Part shown: piece by piece, positions 45,630 to 59,340 of the stretch
How positions within the stretch are numbered: position 1 is the first letter of the stretch
How the letters are laid out: each line of letters begins with the position of its first letter
Source of the DNA: Ilex aquifolium
Lineage: Eukaryota > Streptophyta > Magnoliopsida > Aquifoliales > Aquifoliaceae
Reading direction: 5' to 3'
DNA: 64,000 nt
Assembly: GCA_951799425.1 (NCBI GenBank)
Contig: OX637396.1
Span: forward strand, 33,348,701 to 33,412,700
Notes under the pieces: model-generated
What the model saw: the letters and a program-made list of their open reading frames with translations, nothing else
What the model was told of the DNA's origin: nothing
The model's database searches: none
Position numbers and translations under genes: made by a program

Positions 45630-46501
45630 GACTAATGTAATAGTTAATAATCTGTCCAAGGTCTCACTTGAAAGTGGTGAGAACATAAGCAATGCAATAC
45701 TTCATTGATACTAATAAATACACACACTTACATCATTTTCCTTTTTAAGTGATATTGCCCAATTTTAAGTGGCCATAATCTATGTAAAAAGTTTTAAATT
45801 TTGAGGAATTAAGGTGATAAAATCAACACAATAAGGATCAAAGTGATACAAAATGCGTATATGAAGGATTATTACTTTAGTTCACCCAACCAAATATGTA
45901 TTCACTAAGGGGAGTGTCCTAGAATAATAAATAGATTTGGGTTAATTTCATGATGCCGTTTTTATTTTTTTATTTATTTTTTTAAATTTGAATTCCAAAT
46001 GCACTTTAGAAAAGTATAAGGAGAGAAAGAACAGATGTGAAGGCCTCATAGTGAAGGACTAATGTGAATTCCAAATGCACTTTAGAAAAGTATAGTTCTC
46101 CTTTGTTTCTGTTTCTCCTTTAACATTTTACACTCTGTTATTTATTTAATTTTTTTTTTTTGAGTAATGTTATGTAATCTTTAAAATCAAATTTAATTTT
46201 TTGACCAAATGATATAGTTTCACCATAACATCTAAACTTTCATATATAGGACATAAATCAGAAGGCTCTGGCATACCACGCGTATCGACAATAACCGATT
46301 AGATATGAAACCAAGCCACGCATGAACTGTACCAACCCCTGACAAACTTTCGAAACTTGTACCTTAAGGAATTCTATGCCTTTCTTGCTTTTCTAGGAAC
46401 CTAATACCCGGCCTCCGCAGACTACGTAGACAACTACTATCCTCTGGTACTTATCATTGATCCTCGTAAGGATTTATAGGCACATCATCCACAAAACCCA
46501 A
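45630..46501. other. Spacer between two copia elements, probably old CNL upstream DNA
   Basis: No gene. A 30-base direct repeat (GAATTCCAAATGCACTTTAG plus AAAAGTATA) occurs at 45980 and 46067, about 87 bases apart. The rest is AT-rich, changing to a less AT-rich, unassigned stretch at 46260-46500. Confidence 0.5.
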
Positions 46502-46728
46502 TGTTGAAGTTTGTTATGGTGTTTGACTTAGTCATTTGGTTCTATTAATAAGTCCCTGGTATTTGGGAGTAGGTTTAGGAGTTTGACTCTTTCTTTGCAT
46601 GTATTACTCACATCAGTTAGCACTGAACGTGAGCAGTTTTTCCCTTCCCAGTTGTAAGGCTATATGTAGCCACTTTCATTCAATAAACTTTAAGTTGTTG
46701 TTTCAAACACTTTTACTTATATTTAACA
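46502..46728 (+). repeat. 5' LTR of the older copia
   Basis: TGTTGAAGTTTG to TATTTAACA, 227 bp, followed by a tRNA-Met primer-binding site. The AATAAA near 46683 is a likely R-region polyadenylation signal. Confidence 0.9.
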
Positions 46729-46779
46729 TTTGGTATCAGAGCCACAACAGCAGCTTCCTGACTTGTAGCAGCAACAACA

Positions 46780-49110
46780 ATGGCATCAGACGGAAATTAT
46801 GTGCAGCCAGCAATTCCTCGTCTTGACGGCCATTATGATCACTGGTCCATGCTTATGGAAAAAATTTTGCGTTCCAAAGAATGCTGGAGCGTGGTGGAGA
46901 ATGGTCTTCCCGAAGAAGTCACAGGGGCAGTCCTCACCGCTGCACAAACCAAGACACTCGAAGATAAAAAACTGAAAGACCTAAAAGCCAAGAATTACCT
47001 CTTTCAAGCCATTGATCGTTCGATTTTGGAGACCATCTTGAAGAAAGACACCTCAAAATATATTTGGGACTCTTTAAAGAAGAAATATCAAGGGACAACT
47101 CGTGTCAAACGAGCGCAACTCCAAGCACTGAGAAAGGAGTTTGAGATTCTCCACATGAAGGAAGGAGAATGTGTGAATGAGTATTTTGCTCGAACTCTCA
47201 CCGTAGTGATTAATCACAATTAATGCATGAATTAAATAAGTTAATAGGTCAATTGTGTTAGTAAAACAAAGTTAAACTAATCAAAATTGACCTATTATGG
47301 TTAGTGTGTGAATTAGGGATAATGCATTAATTGTTGTTCTTTTCAGGTTTTTATGCGTCAAAACTACAAACTACCGGGGAGCCAATTGTGACAAAGCTAC
47401 AAATTCTAAGATGACAATTATTAAAGCCCTAAACAAAGAGAGATTAAAGTAATCCAAATGTCATCTTTTGGAGGTTTGTGAATGACAACTTTTGGAAGCT
47501 TGTGTATGACAACTTTTGGAAGCTTGTGTATGACAATTTTTGGAAGTTTGTAAATGTTATCTCTTGGGTTTGTGAATTCCATCCCTTGATGTTTGTAAAG
47601 GCTATCTTTTGATTGCCTATAAATACCACCCATTTGTGGCTTGTAAAAAAAATGAAATTTTTGGCTAGAGCTCTTGGTTGTAGAAAATCCTCCAAGTTGT
47701 TATTTTCTTTGTATGCTTACTAGATCTCTCTTGGTTGTGGAATACCCTCCAAGTTGTTATTACTTTCTTTTAATTATTGCTTTCTTTTATGTTATTATCA
47801 TCTCTTGGTTGTGAATTAAACACCAAGTAGTTATTGTTTCTTTTATGGTATTATCATCTCTTGGTTGTGGAATACCCGCCAAGTAATTATTGCGTTCTTT
47901 TAAGTATTGTGTTCTTTTACTTCCATTATTGGAGCTTCCTTCTTCCCCTTAGAGGAGTGAAACTCTTCCACTTTTCTAGAGCTTTACCAAAGTCGTGAAG
48001 GGTGGAACGTGATTCACTCATTCTTTGTCGAAGATCGGCTCTTGTTGTAATATGTCAAAGTTATGTTGATGCATTTCTTTTATACTTAGCTTTAATTTTT
48101 ATTTCTTTATAATGTCTTCTTGTTACATTGTTGTATTTCCTTTTAGCATGAGTAGTTAGAGTTTTAGTTGGTTAATCCAAGGGAGACCTCCTCTTGGGTT
48201 TTCCAATTCAACTCATTTTCTTTCCTCTCTCGGTGTACGATGGTTCGGTTTGACTGGGTTGAGGGTGGATAAGTTGGTGAGTCTTTGATATTCCGTAGGC
48301 CTAGTCACGGTTTATGCTTAGATCCTCACTCAATCTCGTCCCTAATTTCCCACGAATCAATCGTTCATCTATAAACCCTCGGAGGAAGGATTTGAGTTGA
48401 GTTGGTATTCCCATTGGAATGACCCTTTGGATTAGCCAACACTTGTTTTCTTGCATTTTCATTACAAAAAACAACTCTACAAAACAAACTAAAAGATTTT
48501 ACACTTTTTATTTTTATAAAATCACCTTCACACAATTCCTTTCCTTCCCTGAGGAGACGACCTTGGAATACTCATTCCAAGTAAAACACGACAAGCAAAA
48601 GACTCCTTGCGCTTGGGGAGCACTTTTGTCCATTTCGCACATTCCATTTCATACATTTCATTTCCACCACCATTCCGTTGCCCTTTCTTTTGACATCATC
48701 CCGAGGGAGAGTGACACTCCCCTACACACTATAAATCATACACACATTAAGGGATGTTGTTAAGAGGTTAGGAATAACAACGGTTTTCGTCAAGCACGTA
48801 GTTAATAAAATGTGGATTCATGGAAAAAAAATGGAAGATGTTGTTGTGCTTGAAGAGATACTACGATCTATGAGTTCCAAATTTGACTATGTTGTTTGCT
48901 CCATTGAGGAGTCTAATGACTTAATCAACATGACAACTGATGAGCTCTAAAGCAGTCTTTTGGTTCATGAACAAAGGATGAACAGTCATGTTGTGGAGGA
49001 GCACACTTTGCAGGTGGAGTACGCTGATGACGCAGGAAAAAGAGGTCGTGGACGTGGTGCATATCGAGGCAGGGCAGAGGTCGTGGCAGATCAGCATTCA
49101 ATAAATCCAT
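46780..49110 (+). pseudogene. Older copia gag region, interrupted by a solo LTR (fossil)
   Basis: Opens MASDGNYVQPAIPRLDGHYD with the copia gag motifs HWSMLMEKILRSKECW and YLFQAIDRSILETIL, then KYIWDSLKKKYQGTTRVKRA. After the inserted solo LTR, gag-like sequence continues (LEEILRSMSSKFDYVVCSIEE). Fossil. Confidence 0.88.
47207..48796 (+). mobile_element. Solo LTR (1.59 kb) of a gypsy-type element in copia gag
   Basis: Begins TGATTAATCACAATTAATGC, ends GTCAAGCA and is flanked by the 5-bp duplication CGTAG (47202-47206 and 48797-48801). TG...CA ends, a 5-bp target and no coding sequence indicate a solo LTR. Near its right end, GAGGAGACGACCTTGGAAT followed by TGCGCTTGGGG resembles the LTR ends of plant Athila/Tat-type gypsy elements as I recall them; the orientation is inferred from that. 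Three CTCTTGGTTGTG(G/A)AAT-like phrases repeat at about 47720, 47810 and 47860. Confidence 0.82.
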
Positions 49111-49639
49111 TGTTGAATGCTATCATTGCCATGATCTAGGGCATTTTCAGTATGAGTGTCCAAAGCGAGGCAAGGAGTCAAGGGCACACTTTGCAGAAAC
49201 AAGTGAAGAAATGCTTCTTATGGCATATATTGACGTACAGAAAGATCCCAATGAAGAAGCTTGGTTTCTAGATTTAGGATGTAGTAACCACATGTGTGGT
49301 AAGAAGGAATTTTTCAATACTCTGAATGAAGACTTTCGAGAGTCGGTAAAGCTTGGGAACAATACTTATCTCAATTTCATGGGAAAATAAAGTATTCGAA
49401 TGTAAATCGGAGACGTTCAACATATTATTACTGAGGCATATTATGTTCCCCAACTGAAGAACAACCTATTGAGCATCGAGCAATTGCAAGAAAAGGGCCT
49501 AGCCATTCTTATTCAAAACAACATGTGCAAGATCTATCATCCAGAAAGAGGCCTCATCATGCAAACCAATATGTCTCAGAATCATATGTTCATCTTTCTC
49601 TCAAAAATTCAATCTCCATAGTGTTTTCACTCTATCACC

Positions 49640-52196
49640 GACAACTTGGATTATCTTTGGCATTGTCGGTATGGTCATCTCAGTTTTGGGGGACTCAAGA
49701 CACTCTATGGGAAGCAGATGGTGACAGGTCTGCCTCAGCTTAAAGTTCCTAAAGTGGTTTGCGAAGATTGTGTTATGGGAAATCATTCAAGAGATTCTTT
49801 TCCAAGGCAAAGCAAATGGCAAGCTACGGAGATCCTACAACTTATTCATGCTGACATTTGTGGACCGATTTCTCCTACCTCCAATGGCAACAAGAGGTAC
49901 GTCCTGACTTTCATTGATGACTTTAGTCGTAAAGTTTGGGTGTATTTTCTGGTGGAGAAATCCGAGGCCTTTGCTACATTCAAGCTATTCAAAAGTCTAG
50001 TTGAAAAGGAGAAGAATGCTTGCATCAGAGGTCTAAGAACATATCGCGGAGGAGAGTTTTTATCAAATAAGTTTGTTACCTTCTATTCCTCTAATGGCAT
50101 ATGAAGACAACTCACCAGTGCTTATACTCCCCAGCAAAACGGCGTGGCGGAGCGGAAGAACCGTACAATCATGAACATGGTATGCTGTATGCTGCGGGGA
50201 AAACAAGTTACTAGGACTTTCTGGCCAAAAGCTGTTTGGTGGACTGCTCACATTCTCAATCGAAGTCCAACTCTTGCTGTCCGCAACATAACTAACTCCT
50301 GAGGAGGCTTGGAGTGGGACGAGACCTTCAGTTGACCATTTTCGTGTCTTTGGCTGTATTTGTTATGCCCATGTAGCGGATCATCGACGCACCAAGTTGG
50401 AAGAAAAAATTTTGCGGTGTGTAATGCTGGGAGTTAGCGAAGAATCAAAGGCCTATCGCCTTTATGACCCCGTTTCAAAAAAAAATCATTGTTAGTAGAG
50501 ATGTAATTTTCAGTGAGGGCAATGGATGGAATTGGGTTGAGAATCAAGACGATCTTGTAACTGAACTGCACTGGAATGATATGGAAGATGACAGTGAGGT
50601 ATGGGAAGATGACAGTACTGTTAAGGATGCAGTCGTTGAGCAACACGAGGATGAGGAGGCAGCAACGCAAGATCTAGATGCTGCTGGAGATTTACCCGTT
50701 GGAAATGCTGTTGGAGATTTACCCGTTGGAGAGTCTCCTAGTCCAAATAGAAGAAGAACACAGAGACAACCAACCTGGATGAGAGATTATGTCACTGAAT
50801 TAGAAGACTCAGAAGGTGAAGGTGAGAACTCTCTCTTGGCTTTGTTTGTTGATAGGGACCCGCTATCTTTTGAAGAAGCCGTGAGGAGTAAGAAGTGAAG
50901 AGTGGCCATGGATGCTGAGATTGCTGCCATTGAAAGGAATTCTACGTGGGAATTAACTGATCTTCCGGTTGGAGGAAAGAAAATTGGCGTTAAGTGGGTC
51001 TTCAAAACGAAGTTAAATGAGCATGGTGAAATCGATAAGCATAAGGCGAGACTGGTCGCAAAGGGTTATGTCCAACAACATGGGGTTGATTTTTTAGAAG
51101 TGTTTGCACCTGTAGCCAGGCTTGATACCATCAGACTTGTGATTTCTCTTGAGAAGGAAGGGTTTACTAAATGTCGCCATCAGAATACCCTATTCACCAA
51201 GACCTTACCAGAAGGTAAGTTTCTAATTGTATACCTCTATGTTGATGATTTAATTTTTACTGGCAACAATGAAGACATGTTCATGGCTTTCAAACAGTCT
51301 ATGAAAAGGGAGTTTGATATGATTGATTTGGGAAAGATGAGATATTTTTTGGGTATAGAAGTATTGCAGCAAGACGATGGGATCTTCATTTATCAAAAAA
51401 AAATATGCCCAAGAAATTCTGGACAGGTTTGGAATGACAGAGTGCAACTCAGTGCTCAATCCCATAGTTCCTAGGGCTACGCTTGGGAAAGACAGTGATG
51501 GAGAACCCATGGACAACGCTTTTTTCAAACAAATGTTTGGGAGTCTCATGTATCTAACAGCCACCAGACCTGATCTCATGTTTGTTGTTAGCTTGCTTAG
51601 TAGGTACACGGAACGCCCAACATATTTGCACCTACAAGCAACTAAGCGAGTGCTCAAATATTTGAAGGGGACAATGGACTATGGTATCTTCTATAGCAGG
51701 GGAGGAAACACAAAACTTATGGCGTTCACGGATAGTGATTATGCCGACGATTTAGAAGATCGAAAGAGCACATCGGGATATTTGTTCTTGCTGAGTTCAG
51801 GAGTTGTGTCGTGGTCTTCAAGGAAACAACCGATAGTCACGTTATCCACCACTGAAGCTGAAATTGTTGCAGCATCTTAATGTGCTTGTCAAGCTATGTG
51901 GCTTAGAAGGCTGCTGGAAGAGTTGAATCATATTCAAGAAGAGTCCACGGTAATCTACTGTGACAATAGTTCAGCTATTAAACTTACAAAAAATCTAGTT
52001 TCGCATGGTCGGAGTAAGCATATAGACGTGAGGTTCCACTTTCTTCGAGATCTAAGCAAGGATGGAGTAGTGAAGTTAATACATTGTGGATCTCATGAGC
52101 AAATTGCTGATATTTTAAGAAAACCTCTTAAGCTGGATTCTTTTGAGAAGCTGCGCAACATGATGGGAGTATGTAAAAATCATACCCTAAACTGAT
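49640..52196 (+). pseudogene. Older copia pol region (fossil)
   Basis: Pre-integrase motif LWHCRYGHLSFGGLKTL; integrase (LIHADICGPISPTSNGNKRYV, FIDDFSRKVWVYFL, AERKNRTI-like stretch). The reverse transcriptase segment shows [40 protein letters not shown] and [13 protein letters not shown]. RNase H shows AFTDSDYADDLEDRKSTSGY and VIYCDNSSAIKLTKN. Copia order. Fossil; single changes not listed. Confidence 0.9.
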
Positions 52197-52226
52197 TTGT
52201 ATATGTAATCAGTTTAAGGGAGGAAA

Positions 52227-52444
52227 TGTTGAAGTTTGTTTTGGTGTTTGACTTAGTCATTTGGTTCTGTTAATAAGTCTCTGGTATTTGGGAGTAGGTT
52301 TAGGAGTTTGACCCTTTTTTTGCATGTATTACTCACATTAGTTAGCACTAAACGTGAGCAGTTTTTCCCTTCCCAGTTGTAAGGCTATATGTAGCCACTT
52401 TCATTCAATAAACTTTAAGTTGTTGCTTCAAACACTTTTACTTA
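52227..52444 (+). repeat. 3' LTR of the older copia, main part
   Basis: Matches the 5' LTR from its first base to CTTTTACTTA. The remaining nine bases, TATTTAACA, are found beyond the Helitron at 54447-54455. Confidence 0.9.
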
Positions 52445-54446
52445 CTAGTTAAAGCACACGTGCCTTGCACGTAAACTAATTTGAATATTACATAGGGTAA
52501 AATATTTTTGTTATGTAGATTATATAGTTTTTATTGTTTTAAATTTTTAAAAAAACAAGTGGTCTTTGACCACATCATCGTAAAAAACCACACTCTAAAT
52601 AGATTAAGTGGTTTTCTAGAATTTAAAAGGTGCATGCACTCTAATATTATAAATAAATAAAAAATCATTGAGAACTTTAAGACCAGATTGAACATTAAAC
52701 TCATATCAAAGCAGGAGACATGCTAGTGTTAGTTGAAATATTATTCAAAGTACATTCCTATCATAACCTTACCCAATTCAAGATTTATTATTGTACTACT
52801 TTTGACCCATAAGTGAAATTAGAAATCATATGAGGATCCCGAATCAGCACATAATGTAACCATTAGCATAAAAAATTACACAGGTATTCATGAAAAAAAA
52901 TTGAAATTCTAAACAGTAATGTAGTGTAATATATGATTTTGTAGTAACACTTAAAATTACCCTCATCACAAGTGACTTCTTAGAACATCCAATTGTTTAT
53001 AGAATTCAAAACGACGACAACTCCATGCATTTTTTCCTAGAGATTCACTCCACCAAAGTGTCGAGGACAAGCCACATGTTCCAAGTGTAGTATTATTTCC
53101 ATCATTTTCATGGTAGCATCAATAGTAACATTTTTATTTTATTTTTTGATCATCAATGATAAAAATATATCATAACATGAGAACACAATTTTTTCCTACT
53201 TTTATGTACGAAGCAAAGAGTTAGTAAAAGTAACAAACAAATTCACGATACTATGATTATGCTTCTTCACCAAGAGTTGGTAAAAGCTTCTTCACTTTGC
53301 TCAAGTTCTCTTCGCTCTATTACACCAAAGGTCGTTATGCTTTCAACAAACAATGATTTGCCAAACTTTCGAAATTCTTCAAATATCTGTAGATAAATGA
53401 AGCTTGTACACAAATATTAGTATATTTCTAGTATTAAAATTACAAAATTGCTAAAAGTTGAAATTTAAAAATTTCCTCATCAAGCATCCTAAGAGCAACA
53501 CGAGCTTATGGGCTTGGCCTTGAGCTTTTGTCAGCTCCAAAAAAGAATGGGTTCGTTTTTGTGGTCATTTCTGATATGAAAGATTGAGTTTTACGAATGT
53601 GATAGATGTCAAGTGAATTGGGTAACAAAATCCTAAAAATTGAAATTTAACCCAAAATTCATTCTAACATAAAAAGGAAATGAGAGCCACAAAGAAACCA
53701 TATATGAACAACACATGTTCAACCATAAAGAGAATTGGTTCAAATCTCATGGTTTGTAGCGTCACTTCCCCAAGTAGGCAAGGTTAATCCAATACGTAGG
53801 AAATCTATATATAAAAGTGAGGTAAAGTGCATGTCTACAGCCAAGGAATTTTTTGGTGGCTATCTAATTCTCATAACGGTAGAATTTCAAATGTCAAAAA
53901 GTCTGGTAGTCAAGATTTTGGTGCAATCTTGTTGTGATGATATGCGAAACTTGTTTGAAAGACGAATTGATGTATTCACTGCACAGAAGGGGAACAACCT
54001 AAAACTTTTATATATTAATTACTCTGATTATGATATGGAAAATGCTAATAAAACCCATTAGTAGAGTTATTAAAGGGTATATAATTTGGCTTTTAGGCAT
54101 TTTTAAGAGCAAATTAGGAATTCAAAAGTTTTTCATGGATGTTGAAATTTTATAGTAATATAGATATAGATAAATAAATATTAGTATTATCTATATTATA
54201 AATTGGATGTATACTGAATATTTATTTTTTGAAGTATAGAAAGATGTATAGATATAGATATAGATATTCATATAGATTATTTGTGTGGAAGGGAAAGTAT
54301 ATGAAGGGTTATTTGGATATTTAATTGGTATTGAGTAATTAAATACATAATGATATAGTTGCCTTTAATCATTTTTATAGGGGTATTATGGTCAAACAAA
54401 ATTTTTTCACTTTTATTGACATTTAATAGTAGTATAGATATAGATA
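52445..54446 (-). mobile_element. Helitron (2.0 kb) inserted in the copia 3' LTR
   Basis: On the minus strand it starts TCTATATCTATACTACTATT and ends with hairpin CGTGCAAGGCACG (52458-52470), then TGTGCTTTAACTAG. Insertion lies exactly between A (52444) and T (54447), as Helitrons require. The 5' LTR supplies the empty site ACTTA/TATTTAACA, confirming both ends. A second, similar 5' terminus (TCTATATCTATATTACTATA, ending at 54170 and followed by T) lies 276 bp inside. No Rep-helicase is visible; the 108-codon frame at 53735-54061 is not recognised. Its tail differs from the GGCACGGGTTAT tails elsewhere in the window, so it is another family. Confidence 0.85.
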
Positions 54447-54540
54447 TTTAACAGTATGTTAGTCACTTGAAAAATTAATACAAGGCATCCACACCACATA
54501 GGTGACTACGTCCTCTGGTATCACTAATTGATTTTTTTAG

Positions 54541-56055
<1,515 letters not shown>

Positions 56056-57273
56056 TAATATCAATACCATGCACCCATGCTTCCAGATCAAGCCAAAATA
56101 ATAATTTTACAATAATCTAACAATAATATTCCAATAAATCAACAACAATAGACTGCTCAGTATTTCTATATCAAAATAATATCTAATCTTTCCCATAATA
56201 ATTTAAATATCAAAATCATAAAATTGATATATTAATTGTATATATTTGAGGCAGCCTTTTTGTGAAAGATTGAAACCTTTAAAAGTTGCTGCATTGGCCA
56301 CCAAAGTTACTTCAATTGTTTCTCAATATTTTTACCGCGTGCTGTAAGTTGAAATGACCACCAGCAGTGTAGAAGAGAAAATTTCCACTTGTGTTACAGC
56401 AATTTTACAAAATTTAATTAAAGGGTAAAATAAACTTTTGGTCCCTCAAAATATGCAGTTAATGTCTATTTAGTCCCCAATTCTCCAATTGTATCTATTT
56501 AGTCCCTAAGGTTTCTAATTTGTATCTGCGTGGTCCAATCCAAATATCCGTTAGAAAATCGTTCTGGTCACGCGCTAATGCAAAAAATTTTGGGGGAATA
56601 TTATGTGTTCACAAAAAGGATACACCATTGTTTTAGGACTACCGAGAGACCTGTCCTAACTTCAAAATCTAACAAAAAAATATTTTGCAAAATAAAATAA
56701 AATTTATTTATTTACAACAAGGGTGTCCTTGAATTGGACTGTTAAACTTGATAAAATAAAAAATAAAAATTTTTGGACTGTTAAAGGACCCAAGTAGTTC
56801 GAGTTTGACTCGGGTTTGGTTCATTATAGGTTCATTCAAATTGCAAATTGACCTGAATTTCGTATGATTTTTAAGCTCCTTTGTTGAAAAAGTAGAGCAA
56901 GAATCTAAGTTTGACAATCGAGTTTGAGCTCGGTTAGTCACATTCAAACTGAACTTGAGTATTTTCAAGCTCAAAAAAACTCAATTTGATTAAAACTCTT
57001 GTCATAGAATGATACACCGTTGTTTGAAGACCACATATGAATTCTTCTAAACTTCATAATTTAGTTTTTCATTTTTAAATTACATTCCCACCCCCACTTT
57101 GGAAAAGTCTATGAATAGATCATATGTAAAAACCTTACATATGGGCAACAAGAACCACAGGTGCAAAGAAGAAAACCTGTTCTCTGGCCAAGTACTATGG
57201 ATTTGGAATTCAAAAAACCAGATGTCGACTAATGTTTGGGTAGGTGGCTATTATTTTGTGAAATTCATTGTAC
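56056..57273. other. Unassigned AT-rich DNA
   Basis: No gene. Two diverged copies of a phrase (GATACACC, TTGTTTNAGGAC, CTAACTTCA-like) lie at about 56620-56670 and 57010-57060, an old duplication with roughly 390-bp spacing. Confidence 0.5.
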
Positions 57274-57278
57274 AATGT

Positions 57279-57814
57279 TGATGGGTCAAGCCCAAATAGC
57301 CCAATTTATGTGAAAAGGCCCAACCTCGATTGAAGAGCCCAACCATGCAAAGACCCACCAAGTCCAATCCAGTTGGGACCCTACTCCGAAGGAATTGGAG
57401 TACGAGGGGGAGAAATGCGGCACACGGAGAAACCCTACCAAATTGGTAATTACCAAAACAAGTAGGAAATCCCTCCCTCACATCACCGCCTCACCTCCAA
57501 ATCCTAACTCTATAAATGTAAGCTCTCTCATCATCTAGGGCACGCCTCCCGAAAATACCTCATCTCCTACCTCAATACCATAAGGTCGTTGCTCCTTTTT
57601 CCCTCAAAGCTCTGTAGCTCCGGTGACGATTATTTATCAATAAATAACACCAAAGGTCATCGTTGCCATTCAAAGTGGACGTAGGCCACGGCCGAACCAC
57701 TATAAATCTCTGTGTTTATCCTTTATTTGCTATTCTTGTCATTGATTGTCTGTTTACTGCATTTTATATTATTTACTTGACTGTGGTGCACGAAAACCAA
57801 TTTGTGCATCATCA
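57279..57814 (+). repeat. 5' LTR of the reduced gypsy element
   Basis: 536 bp, TG...CA. Contains CTCTATAAATGTAAGC (about 57508), a probable TATA box, and an AATAAATAACACC stretch. Confidence 0.9.
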
Positions 57815-57877
57815 GTTTGACGCCGTCTGTAGGAAAGAAGAATTCTCATTTCCAAACATTTCATTTTTACTGAAACA

Positions 57878-59035
57878 ATGGCGATCACTACCAGATCCAT
57901 GAACCAGCATGAGGACAATCCTCCACGAGAGGAGGAGGTTCCTCCGCCTGGCAACCATGTGCCAAATGCTCCAGCTCCAAATCCTCAACAAATGTTGGAG
58001 ACCATGCAACAGCTGGTGGCCCAAAACCAGCAGATGCTACAACTTATGCTCGCCGGACGAGGAGGGGCACAACTTGGCGGAGCACAGCTTGGAGGAGCTC
58101 CATGTCCTGGGGGTCAAGGAGCTCCACGCCCTGCTGCTCCACATCTAGGCGCCCCCGTAGGGCTGGGCGCTCCCTTTGGAGTCCCCCTGGGTGCCCCACA
58201 CAGGGAAGCTCATCATGAGGGACCTCCACCCCTTCCTCCTCTTGCTTCCCATGGAGAGGACCCTCCTCTCCAAGAGGACGAGGGCGAAAACCAAAGCGTG
58301 GAGCATGGGAGTCACTTTCATGACCATCCCAGAGGAGCTTCCAACCTTTGGGATGAGAAAATCAAGGAAGTGCAAAACCAACTAGGTTACGTCTTCAATG
58401 TCATGAAGGCGCAAGGACCAGAAACAGTGGACTATCTTGTGCGGCGAACTGACACGTCTTTCAAGCCCGACGTGGCAAACTACCCTTTGCCCCAAAAGTT
58501 CAAAATGCCCTCTGTGGAGGTCTTTGATGGAACAAAAGCAAAAGACCCACTAGATCATCTCGACACCTACAAAACTCTAATGCAGCTGCACAATGTCCCC
58601 GACGAGATCATGTGTAGGGCGTTCCCAACCACCTTGAAGGGATCAGCGCGACAATGGTTCGCCAAACTCACCCCGGCCTCCATAGGCTCCTTCGCCGAAC
58701 TGAGTAGATCCTTTGTGACACAGTTCATTGGTGGACGCTGCCAGCAGAAGCCTGTCACCCATCTGCTCAGCATCAAGCAGGACCAAGATGAGAGCCTGAG
58801 AAGCTACCTCACTCGTTTTAACGAGGGGGTCCTTCAGGTCGAAGAGCCCGATGAAAAATTCAGCATGACCGCCTTCCTGGGAGGTCTCCGATCATCGAGC
58901 TTCCTTTTCTTCGTGATGAAACGCCCACCAAAGAGCATGCCAGAACTATTGGCAAAAGCCCAAAAATATATGAATGCTGATGAAATCAACAGGTCTAGGC
59001 GAGGTGAATCATCTCGCGGATCGCCAAAAGCTTGA
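57878..59035 (+). pseudogene. Gag region of the reduced gypsy element (fossil)
   Basis: Begins MAITTRSMNQHEDNPPREEE. A proline-, glycine- and glutamine-rich N-terminal part (APNPQQMLETMQQLVAQNQQ) precedes a retrotransposon gag domain: FKMPSVEVFDGTKAKDPLDH, MCRAFPTTLKGSARQWFAKL, LLSIKQDQDESLRSYLTRFN and MPELLAKAQKYMNADE. No knuckle is present in this stretch. Listed as part of a fossil element. Confidence 0.85.
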
Positions 59036-59340
59036 CCTACCTCTGCACTGTTCTCAAACAGGCAGCCTATCTCCAGCTTAGCGGCTCTCTCGCGGGTCGC
59101 CAAAAAAGCCTGGCATATCTCTGCTCTGCTCTTAAGCAGGCAGCCTATCTCTGCACTGCTCTCAAGCAGGCAGCCCACCTACCTTTGCACTGCTCTCAAA
59201 CAGGCAGCCCATACTTCCAGCTTAAAGACTCTCTCATGGGTCGCCAAAAGCTAGGTCTCAAAAGGTGTAGCTCTCTCACGAGCAATCCTCAAACTCTGCA
59301 TTTGCTCTCGCGCAAGCAGCCTGCCTCTCTCTCCAGGTAA
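59030..59340 (+). repeat. Imperfect repeats of a 45-60-bp unit in the reduced gypsy element
   Basis: At least four units contain CTCTGC(A/T)CTG(T/C)TCT and CAAGCAGGCAGCC-like sequence, and three contain GGGTCGCCAAAA. Downstream of gag, with no recognised domain. Confidence 0.75.

Larger units (their letters stand above)
46502..54455 (+). mobile_element. Older Ty1/copia fossil split by a solo LTR and a Helitron
   Basis: Plus-strand copia with 227-bp LTRs (46502-46728; 52227-52444 with its last nine bases at 54447-54455). The primer-binding site TTTGGTATCAGAGCC follows the 5' LTR, and the purine tract TTTAAGGGAGGAAA precedes the 3' LTR. Gag, integrase, reverse transcriptase and RNase H are recognisable. 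The LTRs differ at about 8 of 227 positions by eye (3.5%), roughly 1.5-3 Myr. A 1.59-kb solo LTR lies in gag and a 2.0-kb Helitron lies in the 3' LTR. Broken, with several breaks besides the insertions. No matching target duplication was found (CCCAA left, GTATG right). Confidence 0.92.

Noticed and set aside
53735-54061. 108-codon frame inside the Helitron
   Set aside because: No Rep, helicase or other known motif, and composition is like the AT-rich surroundings; not called as a gene.
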